From positions 43,481-107,480 of the forward strand of contig JAZLER010000031.1 of the NCBI GenBank assembly GCA_045615345.1: a stretch of 64,000 bases of DNA, written 5' to 3'. The notes below the pieces were generated by a model that had not been told where the DNA came from, did not search any database, and saw nothing but the letters and a program-made list of their open reading frames with translations. Shown here in pieces: positions 8,100 to 18,053 of this stretch. Position numbers and translations under genes: made by a program. Each line of letters begins with the position of its first letter. The first letter of the stretch is position 1. This stretch comes from Fumia sp045615345. GTDB taxonomy: Bacteria; Bacillota; Clostridia; Oscillospirales; Ruminococcaceae.

Positions 8100-8750
8100 A
8101 TGTATAAAAACGTTTTAAAGCGATTTACAGATATTATACTTTCCGGTATCGCAATAGTGCTGCTCGCAATCCCTATGCTGATTATTGCTCTTGTAATAAA
8201 GATTGATGACCCGGGACCTGTGTTGTTTAAACAAAAAAGAATAGGTAAGAATAAAAAAGGTGAGGTTACATACTTTATGATCTGGAAATACAGAAGCATG
8301 AAGATGAGTACACCACACGATACCCCTACTCATATGCTTTCAAATCCGGAACAGTACATAACCCGTGTAGGAAAGTTTATCCGCAAAACAAGTCTTGATG
8401 AGTTACCTCAGATATACCAGGTTTTTACAGGCAAAATATCTTGTGTTGGTCCTCGTCCTGCCTTGTGGAATCAGACTGATTTGTGGGAAGAACGCGAAAA
8501 ATATGGTGCAAATGATGTAAAACCCGGTATTACAGGTTGGGCACAGATAAATGGAAGAGATGAACTTGAAATTCCCGTTAAGGCAAAACTCGATGGTGAG
8601 TATGTAAAAGCTATCAATGACGGATTTTTCAAGGGAATTGCTATGGATGTCAAGTGTGTTTTCGGAACAGTAAAATCGGTGCTTAAATCTGATGGGGTTG
8701 TCGAAGGTGGAACCGGTGAACTCAATAAAAACAAAGAAGTGATTTCGTAA
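8100..8750 (+). CDS. Initiating sugar-phosphate transferase 2 (bacterial sugar transferase)
   Basis: A 216-residue monotopic phosphoglycosyl transferase. It begins MYKNVLKRFTDIILSG with a membrane hairpin (about 14-34), followed by DDPGPVLFKQKRIGKN, WKYRSM, TSLDELPQIYQVFTGKISCVGPRPAL and GITGWAQINGRD. Compared with the first transferase it is shorter at the N-terminus, keeps the DELPQ and GPRP motifs, and resembles the GalNAc/bacillosamine-type branch. A start for one polymer normally needs one such enzyme, so two in one operon is notable. It overlaps the next gene by one base (TAATG). Confidence 0.93.
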   Translation: MYKNVLKRFTDIILSGIAIVLLAIPMLIIALVIKIDDPGPVLFKQKRIGKNKKGEVTYFMIWKYRSMKMSTPHDTPTHMLSNPEQYITRVGKFIRKTSLDELPQIYQVFTGKISCVGPRPALWNQTDLWEEREKYGANDVKPGITGWAQINGRDELEIPVKAKLDGEYVKAINDGFFKGIAMDVKCVFGTVKSVLKSDGVVEGGTGELNKNKEVIS

Positions 8751-9556
8751 TGAAAAAGGTATTAATTACCGGTGCTGACAGTTATATAGGCACTTCGTTT
8801 GAAAATTACATAAGTAAAAATTATCCTGACGATTATACTGTCGATACTGTTGATATGATTGATGATGCCTGGAAAGTAAAAAGCTTTACAGGGTATGATA
8901 CGGTTTTCCATGTTGCCGGGATCGCTCATCAGAAAGAAACTAAAAAAAATCAGGATTTGTATTATAAAGTAAACAGGGACCTTGCTGTTGAAACCGCCAA
9001 AAAAGCAAAACATGATGGTGTTAAGCAATTTATATTCTTAAGCTCTATGAGTGTTTATGGGATGGATATTGGGGTCATCACAAGGGAAACTGAACCTGCT
9101 CCCAGAAGTCATTATGGAAAATCCAAATGGCAGGCTGAGAAGGAGATAGAAACTCTTAACGATGATAATTTCAAAGTTTGCATTCTTCGCCCACCGATGG
9201 TGTATGGAGAGGGCTGTAAAGGAAATTATCAGTTTCTGGTAAAAATAGCGACCACTTTTACTGTTTTGCCTGACTATGAAAATAAGCGCAGTATGATCCA
9301 TATAGATAATTTATCTAAGTATGTAAAGTTATGCATCGATGCATATTCTGAAGGAATTTATTTTCCACAGAATGAGTCGTATGTATGTACTTGCGAGATG
9401 ATCATGGGCATCAGGAAGAATATGGGAAAACAGTTTAAAACTGTTAAAATATTTAATCCTGTTATCAAGTTTTGTGCAAAATTTGTTCCAAAGGGCAGAA
9501 AAGCTTTTGGAGATTTGATATATTGCGATTCAGATAGTTTTAATTTGTGTGAGTGA
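8750..9556 (+). CDS. NAD-dependent sugar epimerase/reductase (extended SDR)
   Basis: A 268-residue SDR protein. The nucleotide-binding loop is VLITGADSYIGTS (4-16), followed by VFHVAGIAHQ, the catalytic SSMSVYG and the YGKSK motif (Tyr-x3-Lys), then ILRPPMVYG and the dimer/substrate part. It resembles WbnF/GalE-like and 4-ketoreductase family members found beside initiating transferases, where it would reduce or epimerise a UDP-sugar. It is rather short at the C-terminus compared with the usual 300 or more residues. The exact substrate cannot be told from sequence. Confidence 0.85.
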   Translation: MKKVLITGADSYIGTSFENYISKNYPDDYTVDTVDMIDDAWKVKSFTGYDTVFHVAGIAHQKETKKNQDLYYKVNRDLAVETAKKAKHDGVKQFIFLSSMSVYGMDIGVITRETEPAPRSHYGKSKWQAEKEIETLNDDNFKVCILRPPMVYGEGCKGNYQFLVKIATTFTVLPDYENKRSMIHIDNLSKYVKLCIDAYSEGIYFPQNESYVCTCEMIMGIRKNMGKQFKTVKIFNPVIKFCAKFVPKGRKAFGDLIYCDSDSFNLCE

Positions 9557-9560
9557 TACG

Positions 9561-10778
9561 ATGAAGAAAAATAAAGATATTTTATTCTTGTTGCAGTTTT
9601 TTTATCCTGAGTATATTTCTTCAGCTACTTTACCTTTTGATACAGCTACCAAGCTTGCAGAAGAAGGTTTTTCGGTTGATGTACTGTGTGGTTATCCCCA
9701 TGAGTATACAGATGAAGAAAACATTCCGTATAAAGAAACTGTAAATAATATTAATATTAAAAGAGCAAAGTATTTACAGATGGACAGAAAAAAAGCATTT
9801 GGTCGTATAGTGAATTATCTTTCCTTGACTATTGTAATGCTTTTCCATCTTTTTTCATTAAGGAAGTACAAGGCTATCGTAGTATATTCCAATCCTCCTA
9901 TTTTACCGTTTGTTGCCGCATTGGCAAGCAAACTTTTTAAATGTAAATTAATTTTTGTTGCATATGATTTGTACCCGGAAATAGCTATAAAGACTGATTC
10001 GCTTTCGGAAAACAGTATAGTAACAAAACTTATGAATTATATTAATAAGTTTGTTTATAAGCTGGCATATGCTGTTGTTGTTCTTTCCTCAGAAATGAAA
10101 GAATATGTCATAAAAAACAGAAATATCAGTGCCGATAAGGTTTATGTCATTCCTAACTGGTTTAAAGATGAATATCAGCCTGATGACAAAAAAGACGATA
10201 ATCCTTTTGTTTCGGTAGCAAATAAACGATTTGTAATAGGATATTTCGGGAATATGGGTGTTGCTCAGGATATGAAGCCCATCAAAGATGCTATTAGATA
10301 TTTTAAAGATGATAAAGATGTTTGTTTCTTCTTAGCAGGACACGGCTCAAAATATTTTGACTTAAAGAAAATGATTGCCGATGAGAAAATAGAGAATACA
10401 TATTTTTATGGCTTTTTAAAAGGGCAGGATTACCTTGATGCATTACATGCGTGTGATTGTGCTGTTATAACCTTAAAGAAGGGTTTGACAGGGTTGTGTG
10501 TGCCCAGTAAAACATATGGATATATGATGCAGGGCGTTCCTATAATTGTGTTTATGGACGACTCTGACATTGTAAAAGATGTTCAGTTGGGTGCAGGGTA
10601 TCATATTACCGATAACTCATCACAGGAATTTATTCAACTGATTGATTGGTTGAAAAATAATCCTGAGGACTATAAAGACAAGGGCAACAGGTGCAGAAGC
10701 ATTTATTGTGAAAACTATACACCCGATGTTTGCCTTGAAAAGTATGTTAAGTTATTATCAGACTTAAAACTCAATTAA
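9561..10778 (+). CDS. Glycosyltransferase family 4 (WbuB-like)
   Basis: A GT4-type glycosyltransferase of 405 residues from ATG 9561; a GTG four codons upstream at 9549 overlaps the previous stop and is less likely. The N-terminal Rossmann domain starts DILFLLQFFYPEYISS, with VDVLCGYPH. The C-terminal donor-binding domain has VIGYFGNMG, FFLAGHGSK, YFYGFLKG, LCVPSKTYGYMMQGVPII, the place of the EX7E-type motif. WbuB-like enzymes typically add L-FucNAc to the lipid-linked sugar, which fits the CapE/F/G genes at the end of the operon, though acceptor and donor are inferred. Confidence 0.88.
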   Translation: MKKNKDILFLLQFFYPEYISSATLPFDTATKLAEEGFSVDVLCGYPHEYTDEENIPYKETVNNINIKRAKYLQMDRKKAFGRIVNYLSLTIVMLFHLFSLRKYKAIVVYSNPPILPFVAALASKLFKCKLIFVAYDLYPEIAIKTDSLSENSIVTKLMNYINKFVYKLAYAVVVLSSEMKEYVIKNRNISADKVYVIPNWFKDEYQPDDKKDDNPFVSVANKRFVIGYFGNMGVAQDMKPIKDAIRYFKDDKDVCFFLAGHGSKYFDLKKMIADEKIENTYFYGFLKGQDYLDALHACDCAVITLKKGLTGLCVPSKTYGYMMQGVPIIVFMDDSDIVKDVQLGAGYHITDNSSQEFIQLIDWLKNNPEDYKDKGNRCRSIYCENYTPDVCLEKYVKLLSDLKLN

Positions 10779-10817
10779 TATATATGGTCACTATTCGGCA
10801 AAGGCAGGGAATAAATT

Positions 10818-11921
10818 GTGAAAGTATTCATTTTGACAACTGTTATGGCGCCTTACAGAGTTCAGCTGTTCAGTGAAATAGGCAAACAGTGTGAATTGTA
10901 TGTTTGTTTTGAACAGATGCGCAGTTCAGAGAGAAACGATAACTGGTATGATGAAAGCTCTGCGAATTTTAAACTTGTCGGACTTAAAAAGTGGGATTCA
11001 TCTTTAAGTTCAGTTAAATTTGAAGTACTTAAGCATATCCGTAACATTAAGCCTGATATAGTAATTGCCTATGAGTATTCTACAAATACAGCACTTATGC
11101 TTTTAAGTTACTGTCAGGTAATGGGAATTCCGTATATTATAAACTGCGATGGTGCGTTTGTTTCAAAAAGTATGAAAGACATCGTCAAAAAATGGTATAT
11201 AAGCAGAGCAAAAGGCTTTATTTCCAGTGGAAAAATGGCTGACGAGTATCTTTTACATTATGGTGGGCACAAAGAATATATTTACCATAATCATTTCACA
11301 AGTTTGCATAATAAAGACATTATTGAGCATCTACCGTCACCTGAGGAAAAACAGCTTATAAGACAGAAGGTGGGTATACCTGAAAAAAAGGTAATTCTTT
11401 CGGTCGGACAGTTTATTCACAGAAAAGGTTATGATGTGCTTTTAAAGGCATCTAAGAATTTTTCCGATGATGTGGGCGTTTATATTATAGGTGGTCAGGT
11501 TACTCCTGAATACGAAATATTGGTAAATGAATTGAACCTTAAAAACATTCATTTTCTTGATTTTATGCCACCTGAAGAATTGAAGTACTATTATCTTGCA
11601 GCTGATTTGTTTGTACTTCCTACCCGTGAGGATGTATGGGGATTGGTTATAAACGAAGCTATGGCGTGTGGCTTGCCGGTTGTTACTACAGACCGCTGTG
11701 TTGCAGGTATTGAAATGATTGAAAATGATGTCAACGGCTATGTTGTGCCTGTTGATAATTATGATATGCTATATAGTGCGATGGATAAAATTTTGGCAGA
11801 TGATGCGATGAGAAACAGTATGTCGGCTGAAAACTTAAAGCTTATCAGAGATTATACTTATGAAGTTTCTGCGCGGGATATTATGTTTGCAATTGAGGGC
11901 GTATACAAAAAGAAAAAATGA
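10818..11921 (+). CDS. Glycosyltransferase family 4
   Basis: A 367-residue GT-B fold glycosyltransferase starting at GTG 10818. The acceptor domain begins KVFILTTVMAPYRVQLF, and the donor domain contains ILSVGQFIHRKGYDVLLKA, YIIGG, HFLDFMPPEEL and PTREDVWGLVINEAMACGLPVVTT, whose two glutamates form the GT4 EX7E motif. It adds one sugar to the lipid-linked repeat unit on the cytoplasmic face; donor unknown. It sits second in a run of four GT4 genes. Confidence 0.9.
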   Translation: MKVFILTTVMAPYRVQLFSEIGKQCELYVCFEQMRSSERNDNWYDESSANFKLVGLKKWDSSLSSVKFEVLKHIRNIKPDIVIAYEYSTNTALMLLSYCQVMGIPYIINCDGAFVSKSMKDIVKKWYISRAKGFISSGKMADEYLLHYGGHKEYIYHNHFTSLHNKDIIEHLPSPEEKQLIRQKVGIPEKKVILSVGQFIHRKGYDVLLKASKNFSDDVGVYIIGGQVTPEYEILVNELNLKNIHFLDFMPPEELKYYYLAADLFVLPTREDVWGLVINEAMACGLPVVTTDRCVAGIEMIENDVNGYVVPVDNYDMLYSAMDKILADDAMRNSMSAENLKLIRDYTYEVSARDIMFAIEGVYKKKK

Positions 11922-11941
11922 TGTAAAGAGGTTATTGGAAA

Positions 11942-13036
11942 ATGAAAGTTTGTTTTTTGCATGCAGGTTTTTCTTTGCATGGTGGTATAGAAAGGGTACT
12001 TTCAATTATAGTTCGTAACCTTAATATGAAAAAAAATGTGGAAATACACTGTCTTTCCCTTTTTGAATCTCATCCTCTGGACTTTTTTATGTTGCCTTCC
12101 GATATAAAAATTAATTATTTGTTTAAAGAACAGATAGATATGAAAACAGCCTTTGTAAAAGGTGGAGTTAACAGATTAATTAAATATCTGAAAACCAATG
12201 ATATCAATGTAATTGTTGCCTGTGGTGCTATGTATTTTCCGTTGGCTTGCTTTTGTGGTAAACTTACCGGTACAAAAGTTATTTGCTGGGAACATACAAA
12301 TCCTGAAGTTAAAAATGAGTTCTCATTTCAGGGGGTAAGCAGAAAAACAGGGGCAATTTTTTCTGATATGAATGTCTTGATTTCCAAAGAAGCGAAAACT
12401 TACTATGAAAAACATTTTCGCAAGAAAAGAAATATAGTAATTTATAACCCTGTGGACAATGCTTTGTTTGAAAAGGATGCTTGTTACGATAAGGAGTCCG
12501 TAAAGCTTATCAGTGTTGGCAGATTAACATATCCAAAAAATTATCAGTTATTAATTGATATTGCTGAAAAGCTTTTAGATAAAAATGATGGCTGGGTGTG
12601 GCATATCTATGGAGATGGAGAAGAGCGCGAACAACTGGAAAGAATAATCGCTGAAAAGGATTTGATTGACAAAGTAGTGCTGATGGGAACAGTTGCAGAT
12701 ATTTATGATCGCTATCCTGAGTATGCAGCAATTGTTATGACTTCAAGGTACGAAGGATTTCCGATGGTATTGCTTGAGGCGGCAGCCAAGGGACTTCCGA
12801 TGATCAGTTTTGATATTTCAACAGGTCCCAAAGAAATTATTAAAGACAATTTAAATGGATTTTTAATCCCGAACGGCGATACCGATTGTATGCTCGAAAA
12901 GTTGGACCTATTGCTTAATGATAAAGAATTAAGAACGAGATTTTCTGCAGAAGCCAAGAGAAAAGCTCAATCCTTCGGTGTGGATAATATTGTAAATCAT
13001 TGGTGTGAGTTGTTCGATAAAATTATGTCAAAGTAG
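11942..13036 (+). CDS. Glycosyltransferase family 4
   Basis: A 364-residue GT-B fold glycosyltransferase. The N-terminal glycine-rich loop is HAGFSLHGGIERVL (8-21). The donor domain shows LISVGRLTYPKNYQLLI, HIYGDGEEREQLE, VVLMGTVADI and TSRYEGFPMVLLEAAAKGLPMI, which has both GT4 EX7E glutamates. It is close in design to the next gene (GGAERV-type loop, GDGEER), so the two may be old duplicates that transfer related sugars. Donor and acceptor are unknown. Confidence 0.91.
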   Translation: MKVCFLHAGFSLHGGIERVLSIIVRNLNMKKNVEIHCLSLFESHPLDFFMLPSDIKINYLFKEQIDMKTAFVKGGVNRLIKYLKTNDINVIVACGAMYFPLACFCGKLTGTKVICWEHTNPEVKNEFSFQGVSRKTGAIFSDMNVLISKEAKTYYEKHFRKKRNIVIYNPVDNALFEKDACYDKESVKLISVGRLTYPKNYQLLIDIAEKLLDKNDGWVWHIYGDGEEREQLERIIAEKDLIDKVVLMGTVADIYDRYPEYAAIVMTSRYEGFPMVLLEAAAKGLPMISFDISTGPKEIIKDNLNGFLIPNGDTDCMLEKLDLLLNDKELRTRFSAEAKRKAQSFGVDNIVNHWCELFDKIMSK

Positions 13037-13055
13037 TTAAGAACTGGATGATATT

Positions 13056-14141
13056 ATGAGAAAAATTGTATTTGTAGTTGAAATGTTGTTTGGTGGTGGT
13101 GCTGAACGAGTAACGGCAGCACTTGCCAATGAACTTTGCAAGGATAAAGAGAATCAAGTTCATATTATTACATATTTGCGTGATGAGAGCAAAGAGTATT
13201 TTTTGGATAGTTCTGTTATAAAACATGAAATTGGCAATATCACGGGTGGAGTCAAAGTCCAGAGAATTTATAAAAGAATTGCACGCATAAGAAGTATAAT
13301 AAAAGAAATAGACCCTTATTGTGTTATTTCTTTGGGATCACCCATAATCGTTAATCCTCTTACTGTTGCTATGATGGGACTTGGCTATCCCCTTATTCTG
13401 TCCGAAAGAAATGACCCTAAGAGCTTTCCTGTATCGAAGTTTCAGCGATTTTCTCGTATGTTATGCTATTCGTATTGCAAAGGTTTGGTTTTTCAGACAC
13501 ATGAAGCAAAAGAATTTTTCCCAAAATTCATTCAGAAAAAAGGTGTTGTTATCTGTAATCCCATTACGAGTAAATTGCCTGACCCATATCAGGGAGAAAG
13601 AAACACTTCTATCGTGAATTTTTGCAGATTGACTTATCAGAAAAACTTGGATTTACTGATCGATGCTTTTTCGGATATATCCGAAGAGTTCTCACAGTAT
13701 TCTCTGAGTATATACGGAGATGGCGAAGAAAGAGACAGATTGCAGGATAAGATTAATCAAATGGGCTTATCCGACAGGATTATACTCCATGGTTATAAAA
13801 GTAACATTTATGAGGAAATAAATAAGGCTTCGATGTTTGTTTCATCTTCAGACTATGAAGGTATATCAAATTCTATGCTGGAAGCCATTGCGCTGGGAAT
13901 TCCAAGTGTTTGTACGGATTGCCCTGCCGGTGGTGCGAGGGAAGTCATAGAGCATGGTGTAAATGGGTTATTGGTTCCTGTAAGAAACAGAGAAAAAATG
14001 TCAGAAGCCATGAAAAGTATATTAAGTGATGCTAAGCTCGCTGAGTCATTCAGTAATGAGGGATTAAAACTCAGAGAAAAAATCAGTGTCAGCGAAATTG
14101 CAAAGAAATGGCTTGATGCGATATGTGGCTTTGTTTCCTGA
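13056..14141 (+). CDS. Glycosyltransferase family 4
   Basis: A 361-residue GT-B fold enzyme. It begins KIVFVVEMLFGGGAERV, and its donor domain contains IVNFCRLTYQKNLDLLIDAF, SIYGDGEERDRLQ, ILHGYKSN and SSDYEGISNSMLEAIALGIPSVCT, with the EX7E glutamates. It resembles amylovoran and galactosyl/GalNAc transferases of the GT4 family. It is the last of the four GT4 genes, so with the initiating transferase the repeat unit may hold up to five sugars. That count is an inference. Confidence 0.91.
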   Translation: MRKIVFVVEMLFGGGAERVTAALANELCKDKENQVHIITYLRDESKEYFLDSSVIKHEIGNITGGVKVQRIYKRIARIRSIIKEIDPYCVISLGSPIIVNPLTVAMMGLGYPLILSERNDPKSFPVSKFQRFSRMLCYSYCKGLVFQTHEAKEFFPKFIQKKGVVICNPITSKLPDPYQGERNTSIVNFCRLTYQKNLDLLIDAFSDISEEFSQYSLSIYGDGEERDRLQDKINQMGLSDRIILHGYKSNIYEEINKASMFVSSSDYEGISNSMLEAIALGIPSVCTDCPAGGAREVIEHGVNGLLVPVRNREKMSEAMKSILSDAKLAESFSNEGLKLREKISVSEIAKKWLDAICGFVS

Positions 14142-14182
14142 TATGATGTAAATCAAATCTTTCAGAGAAGGGTTATGTTAAA

Positions 14183-15094
14183 ATGAGTAAAATTAAAACT
14201 ATCCTCAGACTTATAACAGATTCGGATTTTCGCTTTGTTGCTTTGGCAAACAAGGGCTTGAAAGGTAAGACTCCCGCAGATAAATTCTTAAAAAAAGTTT
14301 ATCGCTTTTATATGGGAAGAGAGCTTAATTTAGAAAATCCCGAGTTTTATACAGAGAAACTTCAGTGGCTTAAACTTTACGACCATCGTCCCGAATATAC
14401 AACTATGGTTGATAAATACGCTGTTAAACAGTATGTATCAGAGCGTATCGGAGAAGAGTATGTAATTCCTATGTTAGGTGTCTGGGATAGGGTAGAGGAT
14501 ATTGATTTTGATTCTTTGCCTGATAAATTTGTTCTCAAGCCCACCCATGACAGTGGCGGACTGGTGATTTGTACCGATAAAAGTAAACTTGATATCGAGG
14601 CAACAAAAGCAAAACTTGAACATTTTTTAGGCCGCAGATATTACGAACATAACAGGGAATGGCCATATAAGAATGTAAAGCCACGTATTATAGCAGAAGA
14701 ATATATGGAAGACAGTACTTATAAGGAACTCAGGGATTATAAGTTTTTTACTTTTGGCGGAGTGCCAAAGGTGTTGTACATAGCTCAGGGAAGGGGCAGA
14801 GGCGAGCCTACTGTGGCAGATTTTTTTGATATGGATTATAATCATCTCCCCTTTACCATTGACCATGATACCGCAGAAATTCCTCCGGAAAAGCCACAGA
14901 ATTTTGAGCTTATGAAGAAACTGGCAGCAACCCTTAGTGAGGGAACTCCTCAGCTCAGAGTTGATTTTTATGAAGTTGATGGTAAAGTATATTTCGGAGA
15001 AATGACATTTTTCCATTGCAGCGGGTTTGAAAGGTTTCATCCCGATGAATGGGATAAGAAGTTTGGCGATTGGGTAACTTTACCGAAAAAATAG
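14183..15094 (+). CDS. TupA-like ATP-grasp protein
   Basis: A 303-residue protein of the TupA-like ATP-grasp family. Recognisable parts are an N-terminal NPEFYTEKLQWLKLYD, then TTMVDKYAVKQYV, the FVLKPTHDSGG ATP-binding segment, IIAEEYMED, LRDYKFFTFGG and the late LRVDFYEVDGKVYFGEMTFFHCSGF, which supplies metal-binding residues. TupA is linked to teichuronopeptide synthesis, and relatives occur in many capsule clusters, where they are thought to attach an amino acid or similar group to a glycan. Here it would decorate the repeat unit; the transferred group is unknown. Confidence 0.9.
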   Translation: MSKIKTILRLITDSDFRFVALANKGLKGKTPADKFLKKVYRFYMGRELNLENPEFYTEKLQWLKLYDHRPEYTTMVDKYAVKQYVSERIGEEYVIPMLGVWDRVEDIDFDSLPDKFVLKPTHDSGGLVICTDKSKLDIEATKAKLEHFLGRRYYEHNREWPYKNVKPRIIAEEYMEDSTYKELRDYKFFTFGGVPKVLYIAQGRGRGEPTVADFFDMDYNHLPFTIDHDTAEIPPEKPQNFELMKKLAATLSEGTPQLRVDFYEVDGKVYFGEMTFFHCSGFERFHPDEWDKKFGDWVTLPKK

Positions 15095-15136
15095 CTAAAA
15101 GAGTTTTAATATAAATTTATAGAGGTATATGATAAG

Positions 15137-16459
15137 ATGACAGGCTTGACAATTAAAGTTCCGCATAAATGGCCATTTTATACATTGTTTTCATTGTTAA
15201 TGTTGTTATTATTTTTCAGATATGCATTGCTTATATCTTTTCCGTCTGTTGTGTTCGTTGGGATTTTGGCTATGATGGCATTTTGGGGAGACCGTGAGGA
15301 AATTCTTGCAGTATGTATATGTTGTGTTCCATTAGATGCGGCAGTACCATTTTATTGTGTCTTGCTGTTTTGTATTGCTGTGTATGCTTTTAAATATGGC
15401 AGAAATGTAAGACTGGATTTTGGATTTATTCCTATTGTGCTGATTATATTATGGGAATTACTTCACGGATTTATGGGTGAAATGGATCTTATACTAATGA
15501 TTACACTAACTATTCCATATTTGCTTTTTGTTATATTATTTTTTATTCGTGATGTAAAGTCTGTTGATTACAGCTTTATTGTAAGAACATTCTCTGTTAT
15601 GGTATTATGGATATGTGTTATTTTAGTTGTACGCCTGATGATACTTTGTGATTTTCAGCTTGATGTAGCTTTTTTCAATATGCAACGTTTAGGAATCAGT
15701 GATGAAGAAATCGGAAACTTGGTTATCAACCCTAACACCCTCGGAGTACAGTGTGTACTTGCGGTATCATGCTTATTGCAGTTGCGTATTAACGGACAAA
15801 AAAACATAGGCGATTTGATTTTGATAATCTCAATATTGATTTTAGGTGCTTTGACAATATCCAGAACATATTTGGCATGTTTGTTAATTATGATAGTTTA
15901 TCTCCTCATTATATCCAAAGGGGGATTCAAGCAAAAACTAAAGCTTTTATTTGGCATTATTATTCTCCTCACGATTTCTGTATTTTTGATGTATTCGTTT
16001 TTCCCGACTACAATGGAATTATTCAGTCAGCGTTTAAACATAGAGGATATTACCAGTGGACGTGATTCTTTGTTCAGTGTATATAATAATTATATTATAT
16101 CGTCTGCGAAAACACTTTTCTGGGGACTGGGAGCTTTGAATTTAGGTGATAAAGTAACAAATATATATTCTATTGCAGAAAATGTACCACATAACGGAAT
16201 ACAGGAAATTCTGGTATCATGGGGTATTCCGGGGTTGTTGTTGGTTATTTCGATGATGTTTGTGATGATAAGACGCTCCAGACAAGAAAATCCCAATCAG
16301 ACAATGTTAAATTATTTGCCGTTTGTTATTTTGCTTGCTAAGATACAGGTAGGACAAATGGTTACATCACCATACACGATGATGGCGTTTGCTCTTATAT
16401 ATCTCAGTTTGTGCAGAAACTTTGGTTCGACAGAAAGATCAAATCAAATAATTTCATAA
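15137..16459 (+). CDS. O-antigen ligase/Wzy-type polysaccharide polymerase
   Basis: A 440-residue, very hydrophobic protein with about 11-12 transmembrane helices and a larger extracytoplasmic loop around residues 290-355 (RLNIEDITSGRDSLFSVY, then VPHNGIQEILVSWGIPGLL). The SGR and PHNxxxE patterns in that loop are typical of Wzy/WaaL polymerases. It would join repeat units after flipping. Identification rests on topology, loop motifs and position beside the flippase gene rather than strong sequence identity. Confidence 0.85.
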   Translation: MTGLTIKVPHKWPFYTLFSLLMLLLFFRYALLISFPSVVFVGILAMMAFWGDREEILAVCICCVPLDAAVPFYCVLLFCIAVYAFKYGRNVRLDFGFIPIVLIILWELLHGFMGEMDLILMITLTIPYLLFVILFFIRDVKSVDYSFIVRTFSVMVLWICVILVVRLMILCDFQLDVAFFNMQRLGISDEEIGNLVINPNTLGVQCVLAVSCLLQLRINGQKNIGDLILIISILILGALTISRTYLACLLIMIVYLLIISKGGFKQKLKLLFGIIILLTISVFLMYSFFPTTMELFSQRLNIEDITSGRDSLFSVYNNYIISSAKTLFWGLGALNLGDKVTNIYSIAENVPHNGIQEILVSWGIPGLLLVISMMFVMIRRSRQENPNQTMLNYLPFVILLAKIQVGQMVTSPYTMMAFALIYLSLCRNFGSTERSNQIIS

Positions 16460-16510
16460 TCGTTTAAAGAACGAAATGATTTTTGAAAAAATTGTAAGGT
16501 TAAAAGTATT

Positions 16511-18025
16511 ATGAAAAAACTTAAATTAAACCTGATAATGTCGATTGCATATCAATTTGTGACGGTAGTATATGGATTTATATTGCCCAGACTGCTCATT
16601 AATACATATGGTTCCGAACTGTATGGATTGACACAGTCTATCAAGCAATTTTTAGGTCTTATATCTCTTCTGGATTTGGGAGTCGGACAGGTTGTCAGGA
16701 GTGCACTTTATAAGCCACTTGCGGAGAAAAATTCAATGCAAATCAGCAGAGTTATGGTTGCAGGGAGAAAATTTTACCGAACTTTGGCTTGTATTCTTCT
16801 TGGGTATATAGGTGTTCTCTTAGTTGTGTATCCTTTGATTATTGATCGGACTTTCGGTTTTATTTTTGTTGTGACTTTGGTTGCTATTATTTCGCTTGGG
16901 TCTTTTATGCAGTATTTTCTGGGCATCATCAACGAACAGTTACTGCACGCAGATCAGCAAAGTTACTTTATTTACGGAATTCATATTGTATGCACCGTAG
17001 CAAATCTGCTCCTTTGTGTATTTATGGTATATCTGAATGTTCCTATTCACATTATTATGCTGACCACCACAATTGTCTTTTCTGTTAAACCTGTATTCTA
17101 TGTAATATATATTCGCAAGCACTATAATATTGATAAAAGAGCACATTATGACAAAGAAACTATTCCACAAAAATGGAATGGTATAGCACAGCATGTTTCT
17201 GCCGTTGTTCTTGACGGAACCGATAATGTGGTTCTGACTTTGTTTTCCACTTTGTCCAATGTGTCTGTATATTCGGTATACTATATGGTTATAGGAAGTA
17301 TACAGGGTTTTTATCAGACTATTGCCGTTGGAATTCAATCTGCTGCAGGAGAAGTTTGGGCCAAACAAGATTTTGAAAAAATTAAGAAGATGTTCTCGAC
17401 AGCAGAGTTTTATCTGCATACAACTACTGTGCTTTTGTTTTCCTGCGTAGGAGTGCTCATAGTTCCGTTTGTGCAGGTATATACAAATGGAATATCAGAT
17501 AAAAACTATGTTCAGCCGTTATTTGCCTTGATTTTTACGGTGGCATACGGAATTCGTTGTTTAAGAACTCCGTATAACATCTGGATTTTAGCGGCCGGGC
17601 ATTTTAAACAGACACAACGCTGTCATATTATTGCGGCATCTTTAAATCTGTTGCTTTCTATAATTATGGTCTGGAAATGGGGACTTATAGGTGTAGCAAT
17701 CGGTACATTTATCGCTATGTGCTATCAGACAATATGGATGGCAGTATACGCTGTGCGAAATCTGACACAAAGTAAGATGAAAAATATGATTAAACGATTT
17801 GTGGTGGACATTGTAATGACATTGGCAATTTCATTGGCTACCTGTTGGATATCTTTGTCACAGGTTAACTATTTGGGGTGGATTGTTATGTCCGTAAAAG
17901 TTGTTGTGATTTCATCAGTGTGTGCTGTTGTGGTTTCCTTTGTTTTTTATCGGGAAGAGTGTCTGGACTTGGTGCGTAAACTTATACAAAAGTTTTTTCC
18001 GAATTGTAAAATGTTTAAAGCATAA
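16511..18025 (+). CDS. Wzx-type polysaccharide flippase (MOP superfamily)
   Basis: A 504-residue membrane protein with about 12-14 transmembrane helices. The N-terminus (FILPRLLINTYGSELYGLTQSIKQF, then SLLDLGVGQV) is characteristic of the polysaccharide transporter family within the MOP flippases. It moves the undecaprenyl-linked repeat unit across the membrane. Together with the neighbouring Wzy-like polymerase and the Wzz/BY-kinase pair it makes a complete Wzx/Wzy-dependent pathway. Confidence 0.9.
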   Translation: MKKLKLNLIMSIAYQFVTVVYGFILPRLLINTYGSELYGLTQSIKQFLGLISLLDLGVGQVVRSALYKPLAEKNSMQISRVMVAGRKFYRTLACILLGYIGVLLVVYPLIIDRTFGFIFVVTLVAIISLGSFMQYFLGIINEQLLHADQQSYFIYGIHIVCTVANLLLCVFMVYLNVPIHIIMLTTTIVFSVKPVFYVIYIRKHYNIDKRAHYDKETIPQKWNGIAQHVSAVVLDGTDNVVLTLFSTLSNVSVYSVYYMVIGSIQGFYQTIAVGIQSAAGEVWAKQDFEKIKKMFSTAEFYLHTTTVLLFSCVGVLIVPFVQVYTNGISDKNYVQPLFALIFTVAYGIRCLRTPYNIWILAAGHFKQTQRCHIIAASLNLLLSIIMVWKWGLIGVAIGTFIAMCYQTIWMAVYAVRNLTQSKMKNMIKRFVVDIVMTLAISLATCWISLSQVNYLGWIVMSVKVVVISSVCAVVVSFVFYREECLDLVRKLIQKFFPNCKMFKA

Positions 18026-18053
18026 AATGAATTTATGAAATGTGAGGGGTACT

